Origin: Nectonema munidae
Lineage: Eukaryota > Nematomorpha > Nectonematoida > Nectonematidae
NCBI GenBank assembly: GCA_030549495.1
Contig: JAUIRK010000891.1
Span: 620,001-684,000 of the forward strand
Direction of reading: 5' to 3'
Length of the DNA stretch: 64,000 nt
In this document: one piece after another, positions 1-11,739 of the stretch
How positions within the stretch are numbered: the stretch's first letter is position 1
Layout of the letters: each line of letters opens with the position of its first letter
The notes under the pieces: generated by a model
What the model saw: the letters and a program-made list of their open reading frames with translations, nothing else
Databases searched by the model: none
Told to the model about the DNA's origin: nothing
Program-made: the position numbers and the translations under genes

Positions 1-620
1 TGGAATACCTTGACGCCTACCGAGGAAACAATGAAAGGCTTTTACGGTTACCATTCATTGATCATATTTGACACTTGCACGTCCTTTGTGTACTTCCCTA
101 TCTATCTCTGCTTGCCTGACGCTCTGACTTTATGATAAGTATACGGTGTGGTAAGCAAGAGCTTTTAAGGTGACTGATGTTTTTATTCATTATTAGTGTG
201 TTACTCAATTCCTGGTGTAGGAATTACAATGTACTATTTTTGTATTAATACTGCAATTACATAAGAATAAAAATATAATGCATACGGAAGACACGCTGAA
301 TCCTACAACTTAACAAAAAGCAACAATATAGTCTCCCAAAAATGGGAAATACACGCATTATTTTCTAGTTGCAAGAAAATACTGCATATATAACATGGGG
401 AAGTAAAATTAAACATCATACACTTTTTTTCGATTAGATGTAGACTGTAGAGTCAATACGTTTAATCGAAATGTTTTTGCTTTTTTGAATTTTATTTCTG
501 GATTTATTTATTTGAATAAATTTTATTGATATCTAAAGTCATATTTTAGTGAAAACTCTTTCATTTTGTTCCATTATAGTTCATTTTAAAGGAATAACAA
601 ATTTTCTCTTATACTTTATA
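1..620. other. AT-rich non-coding stretch
   Basis: No reading frame with a recognisable family on either strand. The first 170 bases are somewhat less AT-rich than the rest but show no splice-bounded frame I can support. Confidence 0.4.
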
Positions 621-747
621 AAGGTATCGTGGGGTGTTTTCATCTAGAAGGCACAATTACACCGCTTGTATCGAACTATGAGAAAATAGGCTTGGTACGG
701 AATCGAACCGAAGAAACCTAGTATCTAACCAACCTTACTCACGCCCC
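621..747 (-). repeat. tRNA-derived SINE, family A
   Basis: On the minus strand the copy starts with GGCGTGAGTAAGGTTGGTTA and carries a B-box-like GGTTCGATTCC, both typical of a Pol III tRNA-type promoter. It ends in a body shared with copies at 16708, 37119, 40484 and 49021 (GCGCAATTGTGCC, then GATGAAAACACCCC). The tail here is cut to one ACCTT-like unit, while other copies end in repeated TTTACC. Presence in five places in 64 kb with the same ends makes this a dispersed SINE. It is not a tRNA gene, because no cloverleaf 3' half follows the B box. Confidence 0.8.
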
Positions 748-1039
748 CTTCTTTCTATACTTTCTATACTTTAATAGAAAAATATGTGAAAATTCATCAA
801 TAAGTTCGACATATAATCGAAAAATATTTAGAATGTTTCATTTTAGTTTCAAATGTTTATAAACATAGTACTTGGAAATAGAGAATTATGATTTTTTATT
901 TTTGGGACACTTTAAAGGACAAATAGAAATATCGTATAAATTCCATAATAGACAGCTGGCATTTGGAAACTATGAGACCGCCTTTTAAAATTTTAACTGT
1001 CTTCACCACGGACTGTTCTTCTAATGTCCAATAAAATAT

Positions 1040-1320
1040 TGTTTCCAAGATTGATTTTCCTACCTTTATTTGAATAAACTTTTTTAGTCTATTTGGTCTT
1101 TCTTCAATTCTTTTTTGTCTTTTTGTAATTATATTTTTTCTTTCTAAAGTTAAAATTTATCCCTTTGCAATACTAATCTGTCTATTTGTATATTTATTTT
1201 CAGATTTTGTCTTTTTGAAAGTATTGGAAAGACAAAACCGAGTTGAAAAAAGACAATTTAGGATTGCAAAGAGGCAAAATTGAATTGAAAAAAGACAAAA
1301 TGGAACTAAAAATGGTATAT
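1040..1320. repeat. imperfect inverted repeat, MITE-like
   Basis: An arm rich in TTTGTC/TTCAATT words (about 1080-1140) is matched in reverse by GAATTGAAAAAAGAC words at 1236-1310. Similar word strings lie near 22320-22410 and 35860-35950, always close to an ATACCATTTT-like motif. Both arms are low complexity, so part of the match may be chance. Confidence 0.3.
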
Positions 1321-1383
1321 ATAAATTAAATATTATTTAACTTTTATAAATAATGTAATATTTTATCTTTTTAAACTATAATT

Positions 1384-1695
1384 ATAGAAGCCTATAATTC
1401 AGGAGAGATTAATTCCTCACCTCCAAAAACATCATTTAACGTCTTTTGTTTCCGAATCCGCAGGGTAAGATGTGCCTATCTCACACACAAATTTGTGGGA
1501 CTTTTTTGGAGCGTAGTGCATTTCTTGAGGGAATGCTCTTCCTCATGTCAACCGGATGGCCTCATCTTAGACAAGAAATTCCATTTTGGGTACATAGGGA
1601 ATCGAACCCGAGACTTTTTTAATGAAATCCCTGAGATCTAACACCCATGCTCCGGCGTTATTAACTCCACTCGCCCATGATCCAAAAAAAGTTTT
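1384..1695 (-). repeat. tRNA-derived SINE, family B
   Basis: The minus strand shows an A-box-like GGGCGAGTGGAG at 1675 and a perfect B box GGGTTCGATTCC near 1605, followed by a body with ATGAGGAAGAGCATTCCCTC. Head and body differ from family A. The body resembles the GGAAGGGCATCC core known from other animal tRNA-SINEs. The 3' boundary near 1384 is my estimate. Confidence 0.55.
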
Positions 1696-1854
1696 TTTGG
1701 ACATAACTATATGTAATCCTATATTTGTATAAAGTAAAATTTTTGAGAACTTCTCAAATAGTGTAGGATTAACTTGACAGATTAGCACAGTTATTGATAT
1801 AAAGTTAAAAATTAACTAATACACCGCCATCTCTCACAAAAACATTGATTGTTG

Positions 1855-2034
1855 ATATTGCTAAAGCTATTTTACCTGCTGCTGCGAAGGTGTAGCAAAA
1901 ATTCTACCTTTTCCTTCTGATTCTCTCCTTTACAAAGGAAATACTCACTCAGTGGAAAATAAAAATTTCTGTTATTTGACTGAGAGATTCGCTAATAATG
2001 AGATAGCATAATCTGTCTGCCAACAACAACATAA
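1855..2034 (+). mobile_element. LINE 3' end fragment
   Basis: Matches the 3' untranslated end of the LINE at 53345-54106: shared GCTGCTGCGAAGGTGTAGC, a shared hairpin-like ACTCACTCAGT / ACTGAGAGATT segment, a shared AGCATAATCT block and a CAACAACAACATAA tail. No coding part is left. It is a strongly 5'-truncated copy in the same orientation. Confidence 0.65.
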
Positions 2035-2039
2035 ATCAT

Positions 2040-3240
2040 TTTACTGCCAAAGTAATCCATTACTCTACTTTATAAAAAAATTTCTTAGTTGCGAGTATTT
2101 GATCAAGAAAGCTTCGAAGTTTGCTCACACACGCATAAACCAATTTAAAACAATTACGCACCCCTTTAGCAGATCATGGGACCCCAAGGAGTGCATAAGG
2201 ACTACGTTGGCAGTCAGTGCTTTGTAAAAGAATACTTTGGATTTTGACCAAGCTTAAATATCCTTTCCTTTTGAAGGAATTCATTTTCTGAAAAATGTTA
2301 ATGGGAAGCTAAATGAGGGTTGGAATAATAATTGATGGTGTTAATGTTCTGTGCGCAAATAAATAATACAAAATCTAAATCATGCTTATAAGCAGGTGGA
2401 AAGTGATAATTTATTTCATAATTTATGCACAAATATTAAAATAGTGTAATAAGAAAACATCAGCAAGCATCGTTGTCGAATTATAAATATGCAAAACAGA
2501 ATTATTTTTTCTAGCAAGAGATCGAGCGCTCATCTTTGAACCAGCTACATATCTGATCGGCACTTTTTTATTACGCTTTTGATTAGAATAAACTCTCTCT
2601 AACAAGGTTATTTTTAAACATCAATATGAATGTTATTTTTTAAGATCGCTATCTAAACATATCCAAATCAACTATTTAGTTTCCTCAATTTTACCAATTT
2701 GCAAAGTTGGGTTTCTGAAGATTCTTCATCTCGAAGGATTAATTTCCCTTTGAAGATCTTCAAAACAAGACTCAAGAGTTGTGAAATATGGAGAAGAAAA
2801 AAAATGCAAAACCTTTTTTTTTGGCTGCATTAAAACATATTTCATCATTGCTTTGTCTTAATATGTCTATTTGGTTCTTTAAATAAAATCTAATCTAATC
2901 AGATGACGGAATTATATCAGATCAGATTGCAACAAGTCTTCTAAAAGGATTTGATTGTGTCACTTATTATAAGTTTTGTGGGTTTTTGAGCAATAATTTA
3001 AATATTTTCAAACCTTAATTTGAATGAATGTATTGTCATTTTATCGATTTTACTTTTCAATAAAATATTATTTACAATTTTATTTCTATTACTAGTATAA
3101 CTTTTCATCAGTTTTATTGTTGATTTGTGATTTGACCAGTCGTTATTATTTTTGATTTTTGTTTTTACTATTTTGCGTCTTTTTTTGCGTTTCCATTTTT
3201 GCCTCCATTATTCGTTTTTATTTGCGTTCCCATTATTCCG
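2040..3240. other. non-coding interval
   Basis: AT-rich sequence without a convincing frame. The upstream inverted repeat of the piggyBac relic that follows should lie here, but I could not recognise a TTAA-flanked terminus. Confidence 0.4.
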
Positions 3241-3248
3241 TTTTGGAA

Positions 3249-4870
3249 AATGAGTGAAGTTGTTTTATCTTTTGAAAAAGCAAAAGAGTTATTTGAGAAA
3301 AGTGCTACTCAAAGCATTGTAATTTTGCCACCTGATTCAGTCATGGTCTCCGATGAAGAAGACTTTGATGATGAAGAACTATGGTATAATGAGACTTTAA
3401 GATTTTTGCGGGAAATTCGAAATTGAGTGCAATCCAAATCCACAAAAAAAAAGAAAAATCATTTGTTCGATGGAAAAAAAGGAACTTGAACGTGGTAGGC
3501 TTATCTGAAGAATACTTTTCTGAGCCTTTAGACTCCTCACATAACGAATTCAATCTCTGTCTTCTTTCGAAATTTTTACAATGTTTTTTGATGAGGATTT
3601 TTTTGAAAGCGTCGTTAGCATGATGAATAAGTATGCCCAAGGAAATAAAAACAATCATGTTTTTTAACAAACGTGGAAGAAATCAAATTTTTTTTTTCGC
3701 ATTTTGTTTTTGTCTGGTTATAACAATCGTCCTAGAAAGAAAATGTTCTGATCAAAGTCTCCAGGTGTGGATTGTCCTTTAGTAGCTGGTGCCATGAGTA
3801 GAAACAGGTTTCAACAAGTAAAATCTTTTATAAGAATTCGAACGAAGATAAACTTTTCAGAGTGAAATTTCTTATAGAATATTTCAATAAAAAAGCATCA
3901 CTATTGGGTTTTTTAGTCAGCACTTATCCATTGATAATGCTTGAATACTATGGTAGAAACTCCCTGAAGATTTTTATAAAGGGTAAACCTATAAAGCGCG
4001 GCTATAAGGCCTGGTGTTTGTCTTCAAAGGAAGGTGTTACCTTCCGGAATGATATTTATAGAGGAAAGTTACGTGACAAGGGTGATAGAGCTAGATGGGT
4101 TTAGGTGGCTCTGTTGTTTTGGAACTTTTAAAAGATGTACTTTCACCGAAAGAACACACTGTTTGTTTTGACAACTTTTTTACATCGTATTATCTACTCA
4201 AGGAGTTAAAAACAAAAGGATTTAGAGCTCTTGAAACACTGAGACAAAATAACATTTTAAATTGCCCTTTGCTAGATATTAAAAAAATGGAGAAAAAAAC
4301 TAGAGGGTCATATGTCTTTGCTTCCGATGATGAAGTTTTTTTTGAGATAGTTGGATACTAAGTGTGAGTATTAGTAGTAATTTTTCTGGGGTTTTAGCGT
4401 AAAAGTCTGTTCAAAGATGATCGAAAAATAAAAAATAAGTCTTACTCAGCCATTTTTATTTTATTTTTATGATAAAACAATGTGAGGTGCAGATTTGGAT
4501 AATTTTTAGTCAATAAGTATAGATGTACTATAAAGTCTAAAAAGTGGTATTGGCCTATTTTCACTGACATCATCGATACTTTACTTGTGAATTCATGGAG
4601 AGTGAAGAATTTATTTGATAAAAATGTAGATTTGTTGACATTTAAACAAGAAATCACTTTGTGTTTGCTGAAAAAACAAAAAATTTCTCGATACCTGGTC
4701 CTTCAAAAAGATTGGCCAAGAAGTCATGCGCGATGAGTATGGTCATTATATTTGTATTAAACAAAAGCAAAGAAGATGTTTTTTTGAAAGAAAAACACGA
4801 CAAAAGCCTGTTCAAAGTGTGAAGTTCCTTTATATGACAAATGTTTTATTTATTTTCATTAAAAACCAAC
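3249..4870 (+). pseudogene. piggyBac transposase relic, copy A (PGBD3-like)
   Basis: Starts MSEVVLSFEKAKELFEKS, then an acidic leader with SDEEDFDDEELWYNETL. The DDE_Tnp_1_7 core follows in pieces: CPLVAGAMSRNRF (about 3775), LSIDNA with the first catalytic Asp (about 3930), YYGRNSLKIFIKGKPIK, TVCFDNFFTSYYLLKEL with the second Asp (about 4165), and a GGVD-equivalent near 4485. The C-terminal part has KQKQRRC and a Cys-rich end near 4830. The frame changes many times (at least six shifts or stops), with loss around 4360-4440, so it is dead. The sequence differs from the other piggyBac copies in the window and is an older, separate family. No termini recognised. Confidence 0.85.
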
Positions 4871-4979
4871 TTTTTGATGAGTCAATAAATTTTTCCTCAA
4901 TTTTTTTGTGCTTCCCATTGTGTTATGAGGCCTTAAAAATTTATGGAAGGCATATATTGGTCTACATGCCTTTTATATA

Positions 4980-6174
4980 GAAAAAAGTGGCTTTGTTTTT
5001 TTAAATATATAAATAAAATTCAACCAATTATTATCTATTATTAATCAAAAAGCAAAAAATTGGATTTTTAGTTTTTGCGAAAACATATATCAAACTTTTG
5101 AAAAAAGAATTAATTATGCAAATGAGGTAAAAATTATAAATTTGAAGACAAAGCTTTATGACTAATAAGTAGACAAATCTTTATGAAATAAATATACAGA
5201 CATATTTTTATACTAAAACATTAAAATTCTGGTAACTCGGTTATATTTTGGGTATTTTATGGTCATTGACTTTGGTTTTAAAAATTAAAAAAAATTCTCT
5301 TCACCATTTTACGGGGCGAGATTTGAAATGTCCGAAAAATCTTTTTATATATATATCCTCAAAAGGTGCCTTAAGACATTAACATAATAATGCAAATCTA
5401 CATCTCATTACGGAGGAGATAAAGTATAATAGTATACATTTAAAAGTATTTGACTCGTCTTTTCAACCTTAACTAATATACCAGATAGATAAATAATAGT
5501 AAGGTGGAGTTGTCTTTATCTTGATGTATGAGTATTAGCATAAACAACTTCTTTGTTTACTTGGTAAGTGGTAGAAATGATTAACATTCATCAATCATCC
5601 TTGAAAATATTTCAAGAATCATGATAATATTCACTTGGATATACTACTTTCGTATTTATTATGCTACATTCACTTTACACTAAGATCTTTTAGTATTGAG
5701 TAAAATGTAGCTTACGTATCATTGACAGCATTGCTATTTGAAGGTGTCTCACTTTATTAAAATTATCTAATTGTAAAGGCCAATAAAATCACAAGAGGAA
5801 AAGTTATTGTACATCATCATTAATAATAAAACTTTTTAATGAGCTCTCTTTTCTTTTTGTATCCTTGAAATTTCAATTGTATATGTATGCTTGTAGTAAT
5901 TATAAAGTGACAAAATATATTATTTGAAGATTTCTGTTTTTGAAATGATGCAAATGAATTAGATAAATATTTTAGAATGATTTCTTGATATATTCGGATT
6001 TGATTATCCCTATTTAAAACGACGTTTTAGCTCTTATAAATTCTTCTTTTATCTATAGGTATTTTAAAAATCTTGATGAAAAGTGTCAAACGTTCATTTA
6101 TTCAAACTAATAATAATTGTTGATCCAGATTCAAATGGTAGAAGGCTAGATTTTCGAAATTAACAAAACAAATA
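4980..6174. other. non-coding interval
   Basis: AT-rich, with no frame or repeat I can assign. Confidence 0.4.
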
Positions 6175-8580
6175 CAGTAAAACCTCTCTAAACGTTCACC
6201 TCTATAAAAGATTTTTACATCTCAATTAAAGTCACCTCTTTATTCAGACTACGGTCACTTTTAGGCAGTCTGAAATAAGGAAAATATCTCTCAAATACGG
6301 GCATAATATTTTTATCTCAGTTCCCATCCAACTCAAAATAGCATTTTTTCCTCGATAAAGTTTGTTTTTTTTATTTATAAAAAAATATATTCATTTTCTA
6401 AAGTTTTTTGTTCTTATATTGATGTTTTATTATCATTTTTTATTCGTTTCAAAAATATTTTTTTGAGTTTGTGTACAGAATTATATATTGTTTAAAAATG
6501 GATACCCTTAAACGTAAACGTTGAACTAGTTAAAAATACTTTGTTCATTCTAATCTCTGTTAGAATTAGTTTTACTATTGTTTCCAGAAATCTTTCTATT
6601 TTTATAATTATCATTTTTGCGTTAAAATTTTAAATAATGTTATTCTGAAAATTTTATTGATAATTTTTTAAAAAAAATCTGAAATTAAAATTTAATTTGT
6701 GTCAAGTATTAGTGTTTAAAGCTTTAGTATCAAGCGTGTATTAAGCATTGTGTATAAAAAGCGTTGATGCATGGTTTTTGTTTTTAAACTTTTCATAGAA
6801 GTTAATATATTTTTAAGGCTAAACAGAAATGCTTTCATAATTTATATCAAGCATTTTTATTTAGAATAACACAAAATTATAATTTCTTCTCATGCCAACA
6901 AGCAATAAAAAATCACGCGTTGACTTGACACTTGAGAAAAAAATTGAACTTATAAAAAACAGTTCAGATAAAAGTCATCGTCATTTAGCAGAAATGTACA
7001 AGGTAGAACGCAAGTTGCATCCATTCTCAAGATAAAAGATGAACATTTGAAACAATTTGAGAGCATTGGAAGAGAAAAGGTTTAAAAAAATTTTTACTTA
7101 TGAAGATGTTGATAAAATTACTTTTGATTGGTAAACAAGCCCGTGATCTCAACATTCCCATTTCTGCGCCAATTTTACAGGAAAAAGCTAAACAGTTTGC
7201 TATGGAACTCAAACATGATGAGTTTAAAAGTTCTAATGAGTGGCTAATGCGCTTTCGATCTCGACACAATATCACATTTAAAAAGATTTGCATTAGTGAT
7301 TGGAAAAAAATTACTAAATGAATTTGTACGATTAGTGATTGGAAAAAAAATTAGAGGAATTTTGTGTTGGATATGAAGCAAAAGACATGGAATATTGATG
7401 AAGCAGGTCTTTTTTATCGTGTCTTGCCAGATCGAACCTTATGTCTCAGTGGAGATGATTGTACAAGCGGGAAAAAGTCTAAAGAAAGATTAACTGTTCT
7501 CTTAGCATGCAACATGATTGGTGAGTTTGAAAAGCCACTTGATAGGAAAAGCTCCTAAACCTCACGCATTTCCGAATATAAACATAAATACGCAGCTGCT
7601 TCTTACTTGGCGTTATAATAAAAAGTCATGGATGACAAGAGATATTTTTAAGAGTGGCTATTGGGTTTTAATCAAAAAATGGAGAGAAAAAGAAGAAAAA
7701 TACTCCTTTTTATGGATAATGCATCATGTCATTTGCATGATTTTAGCCTTACAAATATAAAAGTAATTTTTCTTCCACCTAACACTACTTCTTCTTTGCA
7801 ACCTCTTGATCAAGGCATTATTCAAAATTTTAAAGTTCATTATCGGAAATTGGTAATAAAAAAGTTTATATCGCAAATAAATGATACAAGCAACATATCA
7901 CAACTTATTGCAAGCATTAATGTATTTCACAGAACCAGAAACAGTTTTGAAATGTTTTAAGATTGCAGGCTTCCCTGAAAAATGTGAATCAACAAATAGT
8001 GCAAACTTTGAAGAAGAAAGTAATGAAAATTTTGATTTTTTATTGAATGTTGTTGCTGAAAAGTTTCAAGCACCGATTACAAGTTTTAATGAATATGTCG
8101 AAATTGATTGCAATCTTCTAACAAGAGAACAGATCAATCAAGATTGGGAAAACTCTCTTTTAATCAATATAAAGACAAAGACAAAGAAAACACTGGCAAA
8201 GAAAATCACAAAGAAATTGAGGAAAATATTGATTAAAATTTGGTAAAAATTACTTCATTTAAAGAAGCAAGAAAAAATGGCCTCATCTTTGAAAATTTTT
8301 TGCATCGAAAATAGTCTTGATATTGTGGTCCATATTTGCAAAAGCTGAAGATGAGTTTATTAATGAAGACGTTAAAACTATTAGTAATGGTAGACAAACT
8401 ACAATTACCGAATTTATGATGAGAAAAATCTTCCAATTTTCTAAATTGTTTTCTTAAATAAAAACTACAACTATTATAAAATTTACTTTTATTTTAATCA
8501 CACCTCTTTAAAGCGGTCACCTCTCTAATACGGCCAAAAACACACAGGTTTATTGATGACCGTTTTAGAGACGTTCCACT
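6175..8580 (+). mobile_element. Tigger/pogo DNA transposon, nearly full length
   Basis: The left terminus CAGTAAAACCTCTCTAAACG is preceded by TA. The right terminus at 8580, read in reverse, is AGTGGAACGTCTCTAAAACG. Subterminal GGTCACCTCT-type words occur at both ends (6228 and 8515). The element is about 2.4 kb, normal for Tigger. It encloses one transposase gene in the plus direction, and the single copy here has kept both ends. The TA on the right side is not exact. Confidence 0.85.
6892..8457 (+). pseudogene. Tigger/pogo transposase (TIGD-like)
   Basis: Begins MPTSNKKSRVDLTLEKKIEL, a CENP-B-type N-terminal helix-turn-helix, then a second DNA-binding helix set with ISAPILQEKAKQFA and WLMRFRSRHNI (about 7160-7270). 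The DDE core follows: NIDEAGLFYR (about 7390, first Asp), RLTVLLACNMIGE, KPLVIGKAPKPHAF across a frame change, LLFMDNASCH (about 7705, second Asp) and NTTSSLQPLDQGIIQNF (about 7785, third Asp). An acidic tail runs on to a TAA overlapping AATAAA at 8457. All three catalytic residues survive, but the frame shifts several times (around 7008, 7090, 7320, 7545, 7950 and 8240). It is recently dead rather than ancient. Confidence 0.85.
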
Positions 8581-10236
8581 ACCAAGCTGCATTTGAATGC
8601 TCAATCGCAAAACGCTTAATTTTATCCAAACCACTCTTTGAAAGTTTTTTTAAATAAGCGATTAACCCGTTAACGACAGGAAAAATCAGACGATATCTAA
8701 TATAGAGCAGAAGATTTGTATTAAAAAGCATTAATAAACGCAGGCGATTCACATTTTTGTAAAGTCAACTGTGGTCGAAAACCGTTTAACATGGAAAGTG
8801 TTATATATGCTTTTATTAAATTCTGCTTAATTATCTACAAAAATCAATAAAAAAATTTATTCACACTTTTTTAATAAATTTTATTCCTAAATGCAAGGAT
8901 GTTTAAAAGTCTAAATCACAAGTGGGAAAACTGGGGCCATAAACGTTTTACAAAAATCCATTTAAAAATAATAAAGTTTTGCATACTTAGTGCATTGATT
9001 GAGACGAGATTATTTCCAATTTACTAGAAATTTTCTTTTATTTTCTCTGAATCGTATTCTAATTTCCCCCTGCTAAACATTACGTTGACATCACAGGAAA
9101 ATTATTGCTCAACCCGGATCGAAATAAATGCGAGATCCATTGTCCTTTCTACTCTTGTTGGTTATCCCAGTTTTGAAACATCGTTTTGTTTATGGATCTA
9201 TATTAGCTCAGGGATGACAATATAATTAAAAAGAACGACGCAAATTAAATATGGAAAGACGAGGAACACGAATTTTGACGAATCAATTGTTTAACTTCAA
9301 AATTACAAAAAAAACTTTTTGCCAATATGATCGAGGTGACTGGATCGTTCTTTCAGTCTGTTATGCAAATGACTTCTTAATTTAATATTCCAGATTATAT
9401 TTATTTTGGTGGATCAAATACATATTTTTTTATAAGTCAAATACAAATGCAAAAAATTGGTTCAAGAATCAAAAAATACAAGTTAAAATTGAATATGGAC
9501 TTAGTGAACTTGAACTACACTCCTTTTTATTTTAAATTAGTAAAGTTTTCATTAGGTTTAAAAAGTGAATTTCTCAAGAGATCCACTTTTTGTTGGGAAA
9601 GTGGGGGAGCAAGGGATTACGTCTTTTCTACATCTATGATTAAATGAACGTTGCATGTAATGTAATTTATAATATACGTACTGAACTAAAAATGTTCAAA
9701 TTAAAATTGAGATATTTTTCATGGAGTAAGATAAAGAGCAGGGAGGGGTAGAGTGGTATTCTAGGTCGAGATGACCAAATCAGGGCTTTACAACGACACT
9801 TTGCTCTTACTAACATGTAACTCTTATTTCATGTAATTTTTTCCAACATTAAAGTTGTTTATATATCGTAATATTTTTGGAATAACTCTAAATTGCCTTA
9901 TTGATGATTTATTCTGTATCAGAATGATTTTATTGTTAACTTAATCATTTTGTATTCAGTTTCTCTCCGAAAAAAAATATTTTTTTTGTCTAAAAAGAAA
10001 TAACATTTGAGTTAAAAAATTGTCAGCATAGTAAATAAACCTAAATTTTAATATATGTATTCTGTTTGATAAGTTGGATATACGCCCACATGTCCCTTAA
10101 CAATATATTAGAACTGAATGAGGGTCTCATTCACATCACGTGTGTCCATCTCTGGTCTAGGTGATTAATGTCCTTGAACGAGTTATTTATTTTTTATGAT
10201 TTAGTTAAGGAATATAAAATGGTCAATAATTAAATA
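8581..10236. other. non-coding interval
   Basis: No recognisable gene or repeat. The open frame at 9447-9647 has no family resemblance or exon signals. Confidence 0.4.
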
Positions 10237-10244
10237 GTATTCAG

Positions 10245-10637
10245 CAGGGCCGTATCAAGGAGGCGGGCTTTGGGGGCAATTGCACCAGGCGCAATTTCAT
10301 TTTCCTACCTAAGGAGCACTATGGAGCAAGCCCGCCTCCAAAGTCTGGCTCTTATGAGCCTTGAGAAAGAAGTTCTCGATTGTGTTAATTTTGACGAAGT
10401 CATCGATAATTTTGCTGCTGCTAAAACACGAAAAATGAACATCTAATGGAGACTGTCTTCGACTCAGTCAGTATATATCTGAATTATGTGGCTTAATAAA
10501 AATGTGAGCATTTTTTTTCTAAATCACTTTTTAAGCCAAAATGGGGTGGGGATGATTAAGAAAAGAAAGATAAAGGTGTGAGAGGCTCCATTCAAGACCT
10601 TTGCCCTGGGGCACCACGATCCCTTGATACGGCCCTA
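10245..10637. mobile_element. hAT MITE with TIRs and 8-bp TSD
   Basis: Left end CAGGGCCGTATCAAGG. The right end, read in reverse, is TAGGGCCGTATCAAGG. The flanks are GTATTCAG (10237-10244) and ATATTCAG (10638-10645), an 8-bp duplication with one mismatch. An 8-bp TSD with a CAGGG start is diagnostic of hAT. At 393 bp it is non-autonomous but keeps the final codons of a transposase (10321-10446). Confidence 0.85.
10321..10446 (+). pseudogene. retained C-terminal codons of a hAT transposase inside the MITE
   Basis: An open frame of 41 codons with its own ATG and stop. It contains LALMSLEKEV and NFDEVIDNFAAAKTRKMN, which match the C-terminal end of ZMYM1/DUF4371-type hAT transposases (usually L-S-x-E ... 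DFxxxIxxFAxxKARK). A similar end lies in the other MITE at 18248. It is probably just what the internal deletion left, though the clean start-to-stop frame is notable. Confidence 0.6.
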
Positions 10638-10645
10638 ATATTCAG

Positions 10646-11573
10646 AAAACATTGAAGCGATTTCTAACTTTTCGTACACAAAATTTTGAAGTCTTGCGTT
10701 AATCGCGTGTTCACAAAAGTAAAAATTGTATTAAGAAAAAGGAGATATACTTACGTCTGTCTCATTTTCTAGGTAGTAAAAGTAAGATAGCATGCTCTTT
10801 GGACGTTCCTTTCCTTTCTTACTTTTGTCTAAAATATGAAACAATATTTGATATCGAATAAAGGAGAGAAATCTTTTATATTTCAAGAGATGACTTCAAC
10901 CAAAAATAATAACAAGAAAACTTTAGTTTGGGTTAAGTTTTGCCTTTTTATGGAATTCTCAAAATATAAATGAAGTTTGTGATTTTGACACTTGCTTACA
11001 CCCCATCCTCTACAGGCATACCTCATCCTACTTAACTCCGGTTTACGAATTGTGCATTACTTAAAAAATATCATCTCTCCTTTACAACATTTGTCAAAAT
11101 GAAAGATGGTCTTCAAATATTTTTTTGATTGTGAGAGTGCGTGTTGACTTTCATAAAGAAAATGGTACTGTTTTATTTTTCTCTTTATTTATTCATTAAC
11201 TTTTTTAACTTTCAATTTTACTAATTCAAAAATATATGGTGGAAGTCTAGGAAAATCGAATTCATAAAGAATTTTGAGTTTTGGAATTGAAATTTTGTGA
11301 TAATAAGATATTTTATGCAACGTATTAAGCTGAATAATTGGATGAAACATGTATTCATTTTGCAAAGTGTATAATTTTCATATTATCTTATCCTTTGAAG
11401 AAGCCGGAAGCAGACTTTTTTTAGCGTATCAAAAACCCTAATTTAATAATTCAGTCAAACCCGCATAAGACACCACTTAAAGGGAACCAACAAAAATGAC
11501 CCTTGTGGTAAGGTGAAACTAGTCGTTATAGACAGGCTCGCTGAAGCCTGGTGTGAATGCCAATTTTTCCTTA
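10646..11573. other. non-coding interval
   Basis: AT-rich. The CAGTCAAACCCGCATAAGAC at 11452 resembles a pogo-type end but has no partner. Confidence 0.35.
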
Positions 11574-11734
11574 GGGGTCGTTCACAATTGACGTCAACCT
11601 TTTTTTGATAAATTTTAACCCCCTTCCCCTCATGTCAACTTTTAGATATATCATCACTTAACAAAATCGACTTGTCAACTTTGGATACCCCCCCCCCCCC
11701 CTAGTTTTAGTTGACGTCAATTGTGAACGACCCC
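11574..11734. mobile_element. MITE with perfect 25-bp TIRs and TA target site
   Basis: Both ends read GGGGTCGTTCACAATTGACG inward, and the match continues through TCAAC without a mismatch. Each end is flanked by TA, as expected for Tc1/mariner-type insertion. The inside is pyrimidine-rich with a run of about 14 C. The perfect arms imply a young insertion, or strong hairpin-driven conservation. Confidence 0.8.
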
Positions 11735-11739
11735 TAATA

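Noticed and set aside
11452-11490. Pogo-type terminus CAGTCAAACCCGCATAAGAC
   Set aside because: Single end only. No reverse partner within several kilobases.
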